Assembly: GCA_029916745.1 (NCBI GenBank)
Contig: JARXWK010000013.1
Coordinates: 18,464 to 82,463 of the forward strand
Origin: Dysgonomonadaceae bacterium PH5-43
GTDB taxonomy: Bacteria; Bacteroidota; Bacteroidia; Bacteroidales; Azobacteroidaceae
DNA length: 64,000 nucleotides
Direction of reading: 5' to 3'
A model generated the notes under the pieces. The model was not told where the DNA came from. It saw only the letters and a program-made list of their open reading frames with translations, and ran no database searches. How positions within the stretch are numbered: the first letter of the stretch is position 1; the number at the start of each line of letters is the position of its first letter. Shown here in pieces: positions 44,925 through 53,896 of the stretch. The translations under genes and the position numbers were made by a program.

Positions 44925-47290
44925 GAAAGATAAAAGATGTAATTTGGGCTTTGGATATTCTTATAAAGAGGAGAGTGCTTTTATTCTCTATCTCTCTATG
45001 TTTTGTATTTCTCTATTCTTGTAATACTACGAAGTACGTACCTGATGGTGAATATCTATTAGATAAAGTAAGTATAAATGTTTTGGATAAAACATCTACC
45101 GAAATGTTGTTGATGCCTTATGTTCAGCAAACGCCTAACGGCTCAACTTCAGTAGGTATTTATAATCTGGTAAACAACGATTCAAACTTTTTCAAGAAAG
45201 CAATTCGTAAGCTTGGAGCTCCTGCTATTATATATAAAAATAGTTTGACCGAATTGTCGGTTGAAGAACTTACTGCTCAAATGCGTAACATAGGTTATCT
45301 TAATGCGGAAGTAACTGCCAAAGTAGATACTACTTACGATAAAAAGAAAGCATCTGTTACGTATACGGTTATAGGTCGTGAGCCATATCGTGTACGAAAC
45401 TTCAAGAACAATATTTCTATTTTAGAAGCTCGCCCTGATAATACTCCACGTCGTAGCTTTATGAATACTTTGCGAAAATTCAGGAATACCTCAAAGCAAG
45501 ATACGCTATCAAACCAACAACATCGTGGTTATATAAGCACTATAAATGAAGGCTCTATCTTTGATATGAACGCTTTAGAAATAGAGATAAACCGAGTAAC
45601 TAACGCTCTAAGGAATAGAGGTTATTATAATTTCACTGCCGATAAAGTACACTTCTTAGTAGATACTGCTCTTATGTCGAATCAGGTTGATATTACTATG
45701 GTTTTATCAGATAGCACTAATATAGAGTCTTATACAATAAAAAGAGTTAATGTATATACAGGCTTCGACCCTGCCGAAAGAGATACTTATGTTATCGCTG
45801 ATTCTGTAAATAAAAAGGGTATTAATATTTATTACAACAAGTCGAAATACTTGCGCCCAAACGTTATAGCCAATAGAGTGCTTATGCGTCCTGATGATTT
45901 ATATAGGGATAGGTTGGGTAATAATACGTTTAATCTATTTCAGTCGCTTAGCGGAATGGGTAGGGTAGACATTCAGTATGAAGAAAATAACTATGCAGAT
46001 TCAACTTTGCTCGATTGTAATATATTTCTTACTCCCGGTAACAATCATTCTGTACAACTGGGTGTAGAGGGCACTAATAAAGCAGGCGACTTAGGCGTTG
46101 CTTTAGATGTAACTTATGGTAATGCTAATATATTTAATGGAGGAGAGATATTTAATGTTAATTTTCGTACATCATACGAGTTTGTACGTTCTAAAAATAA
46201 CGATGCTGTAAACAATAACTTTTATGAGATAGGTGTAACTCCTTCGTTTACTTTTCCAAGGGTGCATTTGCCATTAGTGAATAAATGGCTTTCTAACCGC
46301 TTTACTTCAACTACTACTTATAGTTTGGGTTACAATATTCAGCGTAGACCAGAGTTTACGCGAAACTTTTTCAACTTTAATTGGAAGTTTGGGTGGACTA
46401 ATCAAAGTCGTAACTTAACTCAAAGTTTAACATTGCTTGATGTAAACTATGTGAATATGCCTTGGGTGTCAGACTTTTTCAAAGATTACTTAAGTGGAAT
46501 AGACCCTCTTACGAGATATAGTTATGATGATGTATTTACAGCAGGCTTAGGTTATAGTCTTGTATATACAAATGCTCAGAAAACAAGAAACGTAAGTCAT
46601 AAACCGTATACAATAAGATTTAATGCAGAAACATCGGGTAATGCATTGAGTGGTTTGTTTTCGGCTTTTAATGCAAATAAGTCGGAAAATGGTAAATACA
46701 ATATTATGGGTAATCCCTTTGCTCAGTATGTGAAAGGAAATATAGAGTTTTCTCAGAATATACCTTTGTCGTTGTCGAGCAAAATAGCTTATCGTGTAGG
46801 TTTAGGGGTTGCTTATCCTTATGGTAATTCGTCTATTATGCCTTTCGAGAAAAGATACTTTGCCGGAGGTCCAAATAGTGTTAGGGGGTGGAGTACGCGT
46901 TACTTAGGACCAGGTTCGTTCAATTCATCAGAGAGTGGAAATATTGCTCTTCACGTTGGAGATATAAATTTTATAACAACCGTAGAGTATAGACAGAAAC
47001 TTACATCTTGGTTCGAGCCTGCAATATTTATTGATGCTGGTAATATATGGACTATAAAAGAATACGAAAGCCAACCTAATGGATACTTTCAGTGGGATAG
47101 ATTTTATAAAGAGATAGCGGTAGCAACTGGTATCGGATTGCGTTTCGACTTAAGCTTTCTTGTGGTTCGCCTAGATGCAGGCACTCGTGTTTACGATCCT
47201 GCAAGAACCGAAGGAGATCGTTTTGTTTTATTCCGTAAGAAATTCCTCAAAAACTCAGCATTACACTTCGCTATAGGTTATCCGTTCTAA
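44921..47290 (+). CDS. BamA/TamA-family outer-membrane protein (lipoprotein form)
   Basis: A 789-residue Omp85-superfamily protein. From the ATG at 44921 a signal segment ends in FLYSC, a lipobox, followed by NTTKYVPDGEYLLDKVSI, an N-terminus characteristic of Bacteroidetes TamL-type proteins. POTRA-like domains cover about 50-400. The C-terminal 16-strand barrel includes the lid-lock motif GGPNSVRGWSTRYLGPG near residue 655 and ends with ALHFAIGYPF. I choose 44921 over the in-frame ATG at 44897 because it forms an ATGA overlap with the tamB-like stop. Acts with that protein in outer-membrane assembly. Confidence 0.92.
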   Translation: MRKIKDVIWALDILIKRRVLLFSISLCFVFLYSCNTTKYVPDGEYLLDKVSINVLDKTSTEMLLMPYVQQTPNGSTSVGIYNLVNNDSNFFKKAIRKLGAPAIIYKNSLTELSVEELTAQMRNIGYLNAEVTAKVDTTYDKKKASVTYTVIGREPYRVRNFKNNISILEARPDNTPRRSFMNTLRKFRNTSKQDTLSNQQHRGYISTINEGSIFDMNALEIEINRVTNALRNRGYYNFTADKVHFLVDTALMSNQVDITMVLSDSTNIESYTIKRVNVYTGFDPAERDTYVIADSVNKKGINIYYNKSKYLRPNVIANRVLMRPDDLYRDRLGNNTFNLFQSLSGMGRVDIQYEENNYADSTLLDCNIFLTPGNNHSVQLGVEGTNKAGDLGVALDVTYGNANIFNGGEIFNVNFRTSYEFVRSKNNDAVNNNFYEIGVTPSFTFPRVHLPLVNKWLSNRFTSTTTYSLGYNIQRRPEFTRNFFNFNWKFGWTNQSRNLTQSLTLLDVNYVNMPWVSDFFKDYLSGIDPLTRYSYDDVFTAGLGYSLVYTNAQKTRNVSHKPYTIRFNAETSGNALSGLFSAFNANKSENGKYNIMGNPFAQYVKGNIEFSQNIPLSLSSKIAYRVGLGVAYPYGNSSIMPFEKRYFAGGPNSVRGWSTRYLGPGSFNSSESGNIALHVGDINFITTVEYRQKLTSWFEPAIFIDAGNIWTIKEYESQPNGYFQWDRFYKEIAVATGIGLRFDLSFLVVRLDAGTRVYDPARTEGDRFVLFRKKFLKNSALHFAIGYPF

Positions 47291-47299
47291 CAAAAAAAT

Positions 47300-47330
47300 A
47301 ATGTCGAGAGTTATCTACACTCCCGACATT
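47300..47330. terminator. Bidirectional hairpin terminator between tamA-like and trxA genes
   Basis: AATGTCGAGAGT (47300-47311) pairs with ACTCCCGACATT (47319-47330), with one mismatch or wobble and a 7-nt loop. An A-rich flank lies on the left (a T-tract for the leftward gene). Confidence 0.75.
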
Positions 47331-47357
47331 ACTATGTTTAAGCAAATAAATATAATA

Positions 47358-47672
47358 TTAAATAAGTGCTTTTATCTTTTCGTCAAGAACTGCTTTAGTA
47401 GCACCACCAACGTGTGTGTCTACTAATTCTCCATTTTTGAAGAAAAGTAGAGTAGGTATACTGCGTATTCCATAGTCGCCAGGAAGGTCGTCGTTTTCAT
47501 CAACGTTAACTTTTCCAATAATAACTTTTCCTTCGTATTCGGTTGCTAACTCGTCAACAATAGGAGAGATAGCTTTACAAGGGCCACACCATTCTGCCCA
47601 AAAGTCAACAACTAAAGGTAAATCACCATTAAGTAAATCTTTGAAAGATGCATCTGTAATTTGTAATGCCAT
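47358..47672 (-). CDS. trxA: Thioredoxin
   Basis: A 104-residue cytoplasmic disulfide reductase. The active site WCGPC is at residues 28-32 in VVDFWAEWCGPCKAISP, and the conserved cis-Pro is in YGIRSIPTLLFFKNGE. Full-length, with no signal peptide. It begins 24 bp after the dnaE stop on the same strand and is probably co-transcribed with it. Confidence 0.97.
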   Translation of the reverse strand: MALQITDASFKDLLNGDLPLVVDFWAEWCGPCKAISPIVDELATEYEGKVIIGKVNVDENDDLPGDYGIRSIPTLLFFKNGELVDTHVGGATKAVLDEKIKALI

Positions 47673-47696
47673 GATAAATAATTTTTTGTTTGTTAT

Positions 47697-50600
47697 TTAA
47701 TTAATTTTGAAATTTATATTCTTGTCTTCTAAATATTGTACAGTTGATTTGTTAATTGCAAACTTCTTATTCTCTACAACTAAGTCTAATTCAATGTTTT
47801 TTTCTATATCTTCTATCTTGAAGTATAAAGCACAATTGCCAGAATAATCGCTAAAGTTTGCCAACAACTCCGTGATTAATACTTCGTCAACTTGGTACAA
47901 AGGTAATGAAATTGTAACCTTTTTAAGCAGATTATCTTTAATTTCGTCTAATAATTGTATGGAGTTTATTTGTAAGTTAATTTTTTCTTTGTCGTATTGA
48001 CTTGGACCGAAAGCTGCATTTACATAAACATATACATTTGGTCTGCTATATTTGCCATACTCTATATAATCTTTACCAAAAAGAGGGATTTCGGCACTGC
48101 CGCTAAAATCTTCAATCTTTAAGATAGAATAAGGGTGTCCTTTCTTTGTGAAACCTTCTCTAACATTAGTTACTATACCACCGAATGTTAACGGTTGATT
48201 GTGTCGAGTTGCTTTAGCCGTTTCGTAGTCTGCTAATTTAAGATTACAGATATAGTTTAGTGTAATGTAGTGGTCGTCTAACGGGTGAGAAGAAAGATAT
48301 ATGCCTACTAAGTTTTTTTCTTTGTTTAATCTTTCTATATTACTCCAAGATTCGGCTGCAGGAATGTTAGGCTTGGAAATTTCTACAGAATCAAAACCTC
48401 CGAATAAAGAGTTAGATGCCGATGCTTTGTCGGTCTGATACTTATTACCGTAACGAATAATTGTATCTAAAAAGACTTCATTTTTATCAGTTTCAGCAAA
48501 AAACTGTTCACGTTTAATATCGTGGAAGTTATCAAAAGCACCAGCAAGACAAAGAGCCTCTAAGTTACGTTTATTACACACAGTTAGATTAACTCTCTCT
48601 ACCACATCAAATATACTATTAAATGCCCCATTTTTATCTCTTTCTTTAATTATAGCTTCTACCGCTCCTTTACCTACATTTTTAATACCACCTAAACCGA
48701 AGCGAATATCGCCTTGTTTATTAGCCGTAAAGTTTAGTTCCGATTCGTTAATGTCGGGTCCCATAACTTTTATACCCATAGAACGACATTCGTCCATAAA
48801 CTTAGTTATTTCACCTATGTCGTCTTTGTTGCGAGTTAAGTTGGCAGCCATAAACTCGGCAGGGTAGTGCGCTTTAAGGTATGCAGTTTGATAAGATACC
48901 CACGAGTAACAAGTAGCGTGCGACTTATTGAATGCGTATTTGGCAAACTCAGCCCAATCTCCCCAAATCTTTTCTAATTTTTCTATTGGCTTAAAGCCTT
49001 TTTCTGTTGCTCCTTTAATAAATTTCTCGTGAAGAGCCTCCATTTTATCAACAAGCTTCTTACCCATAGCTTTACGAAGTTCGTCGGACTGACCACGAGT
49101 AAACCCTGCCAAGTCGCGACTTAAAAGCATGACTTGCTCTTGATAAACCGTAATACCATAAGTGTCTTTTAAACGAGCCTCCATCTCTGGGAAGTCGTAT
49201 TCAATAGGTTTACGTCCGTGTTTACGGTCGATAAAATCAGGGATATAAGCCATTGGTCCCGGACGATAAAGAGCATTCATTGCAATAAGATCTTCAAATT
49301 GCGTAGGTTGAAGTTCTTTAAGATATTTCTGCATTCCGGGAGATTCAAACTGGAATGTACCTATTGTTTGCCCTTTACTGTATAGTTCGTAAGTTTTTTT
49401 ATCATCAATAGGAATAGTATCTATATTAATATCTTTACCTGTCGATTTTTTAATGTTTGATAATGCTTCTTTTATTATGGATAGAGTTTTTAACCCTAAG
49501 AAGTCCATCTTAATCAAACCAACCGACTCGATAACCGAACCTTCGTATTGGGTTACTAACAAATCTTCATCGGCATTCTTATCCTTGGCGGTTGCCAATG
49601 GAACGAAATTCGTTAAATCGTCTGCACCTATAATAACACCACAGGCGTGAACACCTGTTTGTCGTACAGTACCCTCAAGCATTTCCGCATACTTAAGCGT
49701 ATCAGATAAATTTCTATCGTCAGAGTTTCTTGCGTCTTGTAGTTCCCTAACGTGCGTTATGCAATTTTTAATATTAATTTTAATATTATCTCCACTGGCT
49801 TTATCGGTAAGTTTATCGGGAATAAGTTTTGTTAATCTGTCGGTTTCAGATATAGGTAAACCTTGCACTCTTCCCACATCTTTAATCGATGATTTAGTTG
49901 CCATAGTACCATAAGTAACAATGTGAGCAACCTTTTCTTTTCCGTATTTTTCTTTAACCCAATGAAGAATTGTAGCCCTGCCGTCGTCGTCGAAGTCAAT
50001 ATCAATATCGGGCATCGAGATACGGTCGGGATTAAGGAAACGTTCAAACAGTAAGTCGTATTTTAGAGGGTCAATGTCTGTAATTCCTAAACAGTAAGCA
50101 ACGGCCGAACCTGCAGCCGAACCACGTCCTGGTCCTACAGCAACACCCATATTGCGAGCTGCCTGAATAAAGTCTTGCACAATAAGGAAGTACCCAGGAA
50201 ATCCCATTGTCTTCATCGTTTCGAGTTCGAACTCCAAACGTTCCATAACGTCATTGGGAATAGGGTTGCCATATCTACTTGTAGCTTTTGAAAGAGTAAG
50301 TTCTCTTAAGTAGTCGGCTTCTAATTTGATACGTATAACTTTGTTGTATCCTCCAAGTTTATCGAAACGCGATGCGTCTTCTCTGTTAAACTCTTCACGT
50401 AAAGCATCTTCCGAATATTTGTCTTTATATATTTCTTCCGAACCAAAATCTTCGGGGATAGGGAAGAAGGGCATAATGGCATCAGAATCTATACTGTAGT
50501 TTTCTACCTTGTCTAATATTTCTACAGTATTGCTTAACGTTTCAGGTACATCAGAAAATATTTCATTCATTTCTTCAATCGACTTAAACCACTCTTGTTT

Positions 50601-51392
50601 GGTGTAATGCATACGATTAGGGTCGTCTAAGTCTTTGCCTGTTCCTAAGCAAATTAGTCTGTCGTGAGCTTCGGCGTGTTCTTCTTCTACAAAGTGAACG
50701 TCGTTGGTACAAATAACCTTTGTGTTAGTTTTTTTAGCTAACTCGAAAATTGCATTATTAGCAATAACTTGTTTTTCGTAGGTGCTTTGGTCTCCTCCTG
50801 GTTTGTCTGTTTTCAGTCTTTGAATTTCCAAATAAAAGTCGTCTCCAAATATCTCTTTGAACCAGTAGATTGCATCTTCAGCGCCTTTCATATCTCCCGA
50901 TTCAATTTTCTTTGGGATTTCGCCACCCAAGCAAGCCGAAGAAACTATAAGTCCTTCGCTATATTGTTTCAAACAATCTTTATCGATACGTGGACGGTAG
51001 TAAAAACCATCTATCCACGATGTAGAAACCAGCTTACACAAATTTTGATAGCCTTTCTTGTTCTTAGCCAATAAAACCAAGTGCCAACCGCTACCATCTT
51101 CTTTTGTCGATTTATCGAAACGAGTACGACGAGCGCAATAAGCCTCAACTCCCAATACTGCTTTTATTTTTTGCTCTTCAGGAAGTTTGCTATTTACTTT
51201 CTTCGTGTAGTCGTAAAATTCTTTAGCCCCATACATATTTCCGTGGTCGGTAATGGCTAAGCCCTTCATACCGCATTTAACGGCTTTGTCCACCAATCCT
51301 TTAACAGACGACATTCCGTCTAATTGCGAAAAGTATGAGTGCACGTGTAAGTGAGCAAAAGGGACTAAATTTGAATTATTATTGTCTGGCAT
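47697..51392 (-). CDS. dnaE: DNA polymerase III alpha subunit
   Basis: A 1231-residue replicative polymerase. The N-terminal PHP domain starts FAHLHVHSYFSQLDGMSSVK. The catalytic palm carries AVGPGRGSAAGSAVAYCL and PDIDIDFDDDGR (near residue 457) with its three acidic residues. Finger and helix-hairpin-helix regions follow, then an OB domain (LTFGGIVTNVREGFTKKGHP) and a small C-terminal domain. I start at 51392 (MPDNNNSNL) rather than the in-frame ATG at 51443, because a -7-like box lies between and the extra 17 residues look non-native. The gene is followed by trxA. Confidence 0.96.
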   Translation of the reverse strand: MPDNNNSNLVPFAHLHVHSYFSQLDGMSSVKGLVDKAVKCGMKGLAITDHGNMYGAKEFYDYTKKVNSKLPEEQKIKAVLGVEAYCARRTRFDKSTKEDGSGWHLVLLAKNKKGYQNLCKLVSTSWIDGFYYRPRIDKDCLKQYSEGLIVSSACLGGEIPKKIESGDMKGAEDAIYWFKEIFGDDFYLEIQRLKTDKPGGDQSTYEKQVIANNAIFELAKKTNTKVICTNDVHFVEEEHAEAHDRLICLGTGKDLDDPNRMHYTKQEWFKSIEEMNEIFSDVPETLSNTVEILDKVENYSIDSDAIMPFFPIPEDFGSEEIYKDKYSEDALREEFNREDASRFDKLGGYNKVIRIKLEADYLRELTLSKATSRYGNPIPNDVMERLEFELETMKTMGFPGYFLIVQDFIQAARNMGVAVGPGRGSAAGSAVAYCLGITDIDPLKYDLLFERFLNPDRISMPDIDIDFDDDGRATILHWVKEKYGKEKVAHIVTYGTMATKSSIKDVGRVQGLPISETDRLTKLIPDKLTDKASGDNIKINIKNCITHVRELQDARNSDDRNLSDTLKYAEMLEGTVRQTGVHACGVIIGADDLTNFVPLATAKDKNADEDLLVTQYEGSVIESVGLIKMDFLGLKTLSIIKEALSNIKKSTGKDINIDTIPIDDKKTYELYSKGQTIGTFQFESPGMQKYLKELQPTQFEDLIAMNALYRPGPMAYIPDFIDRKHGRKPIEYDFPEMEARLKDTYGITVYQEQVMLLSRDLAGFTRGQSDELRKAMGKKLVDKMEALHEKFIKGATEKGFKPIEKLEKIWGDWAEFAKYAFNKSHATCYSWVSYQTAYLKAHYPAEFMAANLTRNKDDIGEITKFMDECRSMGIKVMGPDINESELNFTANKQGDIRFGLGGIKNVGKGAVEAIIKERDKNGAFNSIFDVVERVNLTVCNKRNLEALCLAGAFDNFHDIKREQFFAETDKNEVFLDTIIRYGNKYQTDKASASNSLFGGFDSVEISKPNIPAAESWSNIERLNKEKNLVGIYLSSHPLDDHYITLNYICNLKLADYETAKATRHNQPLTFGGIVTNVREGFTKKGHPYSILKIEDFSGSAEIPLFGKDYIEYGKYSRPNVYVYVNAAFGPSQYDKEKINLQINSIQLLDEIKDNLLKKVTISLPLYQVDEVLITELLANFSDYSGNCALYFKIEDIEKNIELDLVVENKKFAINKSTVQYLEDKNINFKIN

Positions 51393-51412
51393 CTTGTATT
51401 TGTTTAGCGAGA

Positions 51413-51420
51413 TAAAGGTA
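51413..51420 (-). promoter_or_regulatory. Putative -7 box of dnaE-trxA
   Basis: TACCTTTA on the minus strand (one mismatch to TAnnTTTG), 20 bp before the ATG at 51392. It argues against the upstream in-frame ATG. Confidence 0.4.
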
Positions 51421-51551
51421 CAACAAAAACAAGCCTTGTTCAAGGGAATGAGAGAAAAGTTATCAACATTTTAAAGCTAAAAACTAAAAACTAAAAGAGA
51501 AAAGTTATGCGAAGTGAAGTGGCAATGTGCCTAAACAACCGTAGGTAACGC

Positions 51552-52150
51552 TTCGCTCGCCGTACGGCTATGGAATTTTTACCCTTTGGGTATCTTAACT
51601 TTTATCTTTTAGTTTTTAGTTTTTATCTTGTGCGAAGCACACTGAAATGCAAAGCTTCACTTAGGGGCTTCTCTCTACTAAGAGACCCCTTGCCTTTCTA
51701 CTAAGAGAGTAGAGGTCTCTCTACTAAGAACGACGGGGTGCTTTAAGGATAAAGACGAGACCGTTCTACTAAGAGCTACATCGGGTATCTACTAAGAAGC
51801 AGCTCGCCTATCTACTAACAAAGGCGAGGGGTATCTAATAAGAGCAACGAGGGGTATGTAGTAACAAGCAACTCGTCCATCTACTAATAGCGATGAGGGT
51901 GTTCTACTACGAGCGGCGGAGTGCTTCGAGAGAGTTATATAGCCGTTCATTTATCCAGTCGCTAACTTTCACGCTCTTCTCCGAGAGTTAAGAAATTACA
52001 GATGGTTGCCTATTGGGGTAGTTTGCTTACTATATTGTTTTCTCTCTCGAATTACGCAAAGGGTCGATAGTGTCAAAATAATAAAGAAAATAGAAATCTT
52101 GTAAAAATAAGTAAGTAGAAAAAATGTCGAGAATTTGGGTGAAATAGAAA
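51552..52150 (+). repeat. Full-length 23-bp-unit intergenic repeat element, copy D
   Basis: 599 bp with the same order as copy A: GCCGTACGGC palindrome, GTGCGAAGCAC mini-hairpin (about 51630-51640) and GCAAAGCTTCACTTAGGG. About eleven 23-bp units follow (about 51672-51925), then the AT-rich 3' module ending GTCGAGAATTTGGGTGAAAT. It has an extra 27 nt with a TACCC-ttt-GGGTA hairpin in the 5' module. It fills most of the 1-kb gap between dnaE and the tRNA-Cys gene. The rest of that gap (51393-51551, 52151-52212) shows no gene. Confidence 0.85.
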
Positions 52151-52212
52151 ACTAAAAGAGAAAATTTGGTGCGAAGCGACGCTGCTTTGTTTCGTTGGGG
52201 CTACCCAAAAGC

Positions 52213-52261
52213 AAAAATCCTTGCGGCTATATACTGAAATTTAGTTAGCTACAAGGATTTT
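52213..52261 (-). terminator. Terminator of the tRNA-Cys gene
   Basis: AAAATCCTTG and its complement (52214-52223, 52252-52261) form a stem just 4 bp beyond the tRNA 3' end on the minus strand; a T5 tract follows on that strand. Confidence 0.7.
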
Positions 52262-52265
52262 AATG

Positions 52266-52336
52266 AGGTTCCTGGCGGATTCGAACCGCCGTAGACGGTT
52301 TTGCAGACCGGTGCCTAGCCACTCGGCCAAGGAACC
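52266..52336 (-). tRNA. tRNA-Cys (anticodon GCA)
   Basis: 71 nt cloverleaf read on the minus strand. The acceptor stem GGTTCCT pairs with AGGAACC, the D arm is GGCCGAGTGGCTAGGC, and the anticodon loop is CTGCAAA. The T arm GGCGG-TTCGAAT-CCGCC is followed by discriminator U73, which is correct for Cys. CCA is not encoded. Anticodon-stem pair 27-43 is a C-T mismatch; all other pairs are good. Confidence 0.95.
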
Positions 52337-52455
52337 TTTTTGTTTTGCGAGTGCAAAGTAACTGCTTTTATTTGTGAAAGCCAAATAAAATTGAAACTTT
52401 TTGCTGTTTTATGCTGTATTTTGAAGTAAAGGTAAAATCTTAATTATATATTTAC

Positions 52456-52463
52456 TATCTTTG
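52456..52463 (+). promoter_or_regulatory. Putative -7 box of the polysaccharide operon
   Basis: TATCTTTG, an exact TAnnTTTG match, 26 bp before the rmlC ATG. No -33 element at the usual distance. All following genes to the right edge run in the same direction with overlaps or short gaps. Confidence 0.55.
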
Positions 52464-52489
52464 CAGCCTGAATTTCTATAGAAGATAAT

Positions 52490-53029
52490 GTGATGCAAAT
52501 TGTAAAAACTAAAATTGAAGGATTGGTTATTGTTGAACCAAAAATCATTAACGACCCTCGTGGATATTTCTTTGAGGTATACAGAAAAGAATTCTTCAAA
52601 GATAATATAGGAGATGTAGACTTTATACAAGATAATGAGTCTCTTTCAACTAAAAATGTTTTACGAGGTTTACATTATCAAGAAGGAGATATGGCTCAAG
52701 CTAAACTGGTTCGTGTAATAAAAGGACGAGTTCTTGATGTGGCTGTTGATTTAAGACCAGATTCAGATACTTATGGGCAATATGAAATTGTAGAATTATC
52801 GGGCGACAATAAACGTCAGTTTTTTATACCTCGTGGTTTTGCTCATGGTTTTTGTGTGTTGAGCGATGAAGCTCTCCTTTTATACAAAGTAGATAATGTT
52901 TACGCTCCTTCGGCTGAGCGTACTATCGATTGCTTCGATAAAGATATTAATATTGCTTGGCCTATAAGCAAAGAAGAGGCTATATTGTCGGATAAAGATA
53001 AATCGGGAATCCCTTTTAAAAATCTATAA
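52490..53029 (+). CDS. rmlC: dTDP-4-dehydrorhamnose 3,5-epimerase
   Basis: A 179-residue cupin enzyme (RmlC/RfbC) that epimerises C3 and C5 of dTDP-4-keto-6-deoxyglucose on the way to dTDP-L-rhamnose. Motifs: [35 protein letters not shown] with the catalytic His, [18 protein letters not shown] and [25 protein letters not shown]. The second of two adjacent ATG codons (52493) may be used. It is the first gene of the operon. rmlD, which should complete rhamnose synthesis, is not in the window. Confidence 0.95.
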   Translation: MMQIVKTKIEGLVIVEPKIINDPRGYFFEVYRKEFFKDNIGDVDFIQDNESLSTKNVLRGLHYQEGDMAQAKLVRVIKGRVLDVAVDLRPDSDTYGQYEIVELSGDNKRQFFIPRGFAHGFCVLSDEALLLYKVDNVYAPSAERTIDCFDKDINIAWPISKEEAILSDKDKSGIPFKNL

Positions 53030-53031
53030 TT

Positions 53032-53895
53032 ATGAAAGGAATTATATTAGCGGGAGGAAGTGCTACAAGGTTATATCCTCTGTCGAAATCAATATCTAAA
53101 CAAATTATGCCTGTTTATGATAAGCCAATGATTTACTATCCATTGTCAACGTTGATGTTGGCTGGTGTGCGAGAAGTGCTTGTTATTTCTACACCTCGAG
53201 ATTTACCTATGTTTCAGCAGTTGTTGGGTGATGGTAATGATTTAGGTATGAAATTCGAATACATTATCCAAGAAGTTCCTAATGGTTTGGCTCAGGCGTT
53301 TGTGCTGGGTGAAAAATTTATAGGAGATGATTCGGTTTGTCTTATCTTAGGTGATAATATATTTTATGGACAAGGATTTAGTAGTATGCTTAGAAGTGCT
53401 CAGTCGCACAAAGATGCGGCTTGTGTATTCGGATATTATGTTAAAGATCCTCGTGCTTATGGAGTGGTTGAGTTTGATGATGCCGGTAAAGTATTGTCGA
53501 TAGAAGAAAAACCATCAACTCCTAAATCTAATTACGCAGTACCAGGTTTGTATTTTTACGACAATTCGGTTGTTGCAAGAGCTAAAGCTCTTAAACCTTC
53601 GGCACGCGGAGAATATGAGATAACCGACTTAAATCGTACTTACCTCGAAGAAGGTAAATTAAATGTAACTCTTTTTGGTAGAGGGTTTGCTTGGTTAGAT
53701 ACAGGTAATTGTGATAGTCTATTAGAAGCGTCGAACTTTGTGGAGACTATTCAGAAACGACAAGGTTTTTATGTGTCGTGTATAGAAGAAATTGCTTGGC
53801 GTAAAGGTTGGATAACAACAGAGCAAATGTACGCTTTAGGAGAAAAAATAAACAAAACAGAATACGGACAATATCTTTTGTCGTTAAAAGATTGA
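53032..53895 (+). CDS. rmlA: Glucose-1-phosphate thymidylyltransferase
   Basis: A 287-residue nucleotidyltransferase (RmlA/RfbA) that makes dTDP-glucose from dTTP and glucose 1-phosphate. The signature [20 protein letters not shown] is at the N-terminus, followed by [31 protein letters not shown] is the metal-binding site, with [20 protein letters not shown] and [18 protein letters not shown] further on. Full length. Starts 2 bp after rmlC. Its product feeds rmlB and then the amino-sugar branch encoded downstream. Confidence 0.97.
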   Translation: MKGIILAGGSATRLYPLSKSISKQIMPVYDKPMIYYPLSTLMLAGVREVLVISTPRDLPMFQQLLGDGNDLGMKFEYIIQEVPNGLAQAFVLGEKFIGDDSVCLILGDNIFYGQGFSSMLRSAQSHKDAACVFGYYVKDPRAYGVVEFDDAGKVLSIEEKPSTPKSNYAVPGLYFYDNSVVARAKALKPSARGEYEITDLNRTYLEEGKLNVTLFGRGFAWLDTGNCDSLLEASNFVETIQKRQGFYVSCIEEIAWRKGWITTEQMYALGEKINKTEYGQYLLSLKD

Positions 53896-53896
53896 T

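Noticed and set aside
51672..51925. Tandem 23-bp repeats as a CRISPR array
   Set aside because: There are no unique spacers: the whole 23-bp unit repeats directly, with drift in all parts, and no cas gene is nearby.
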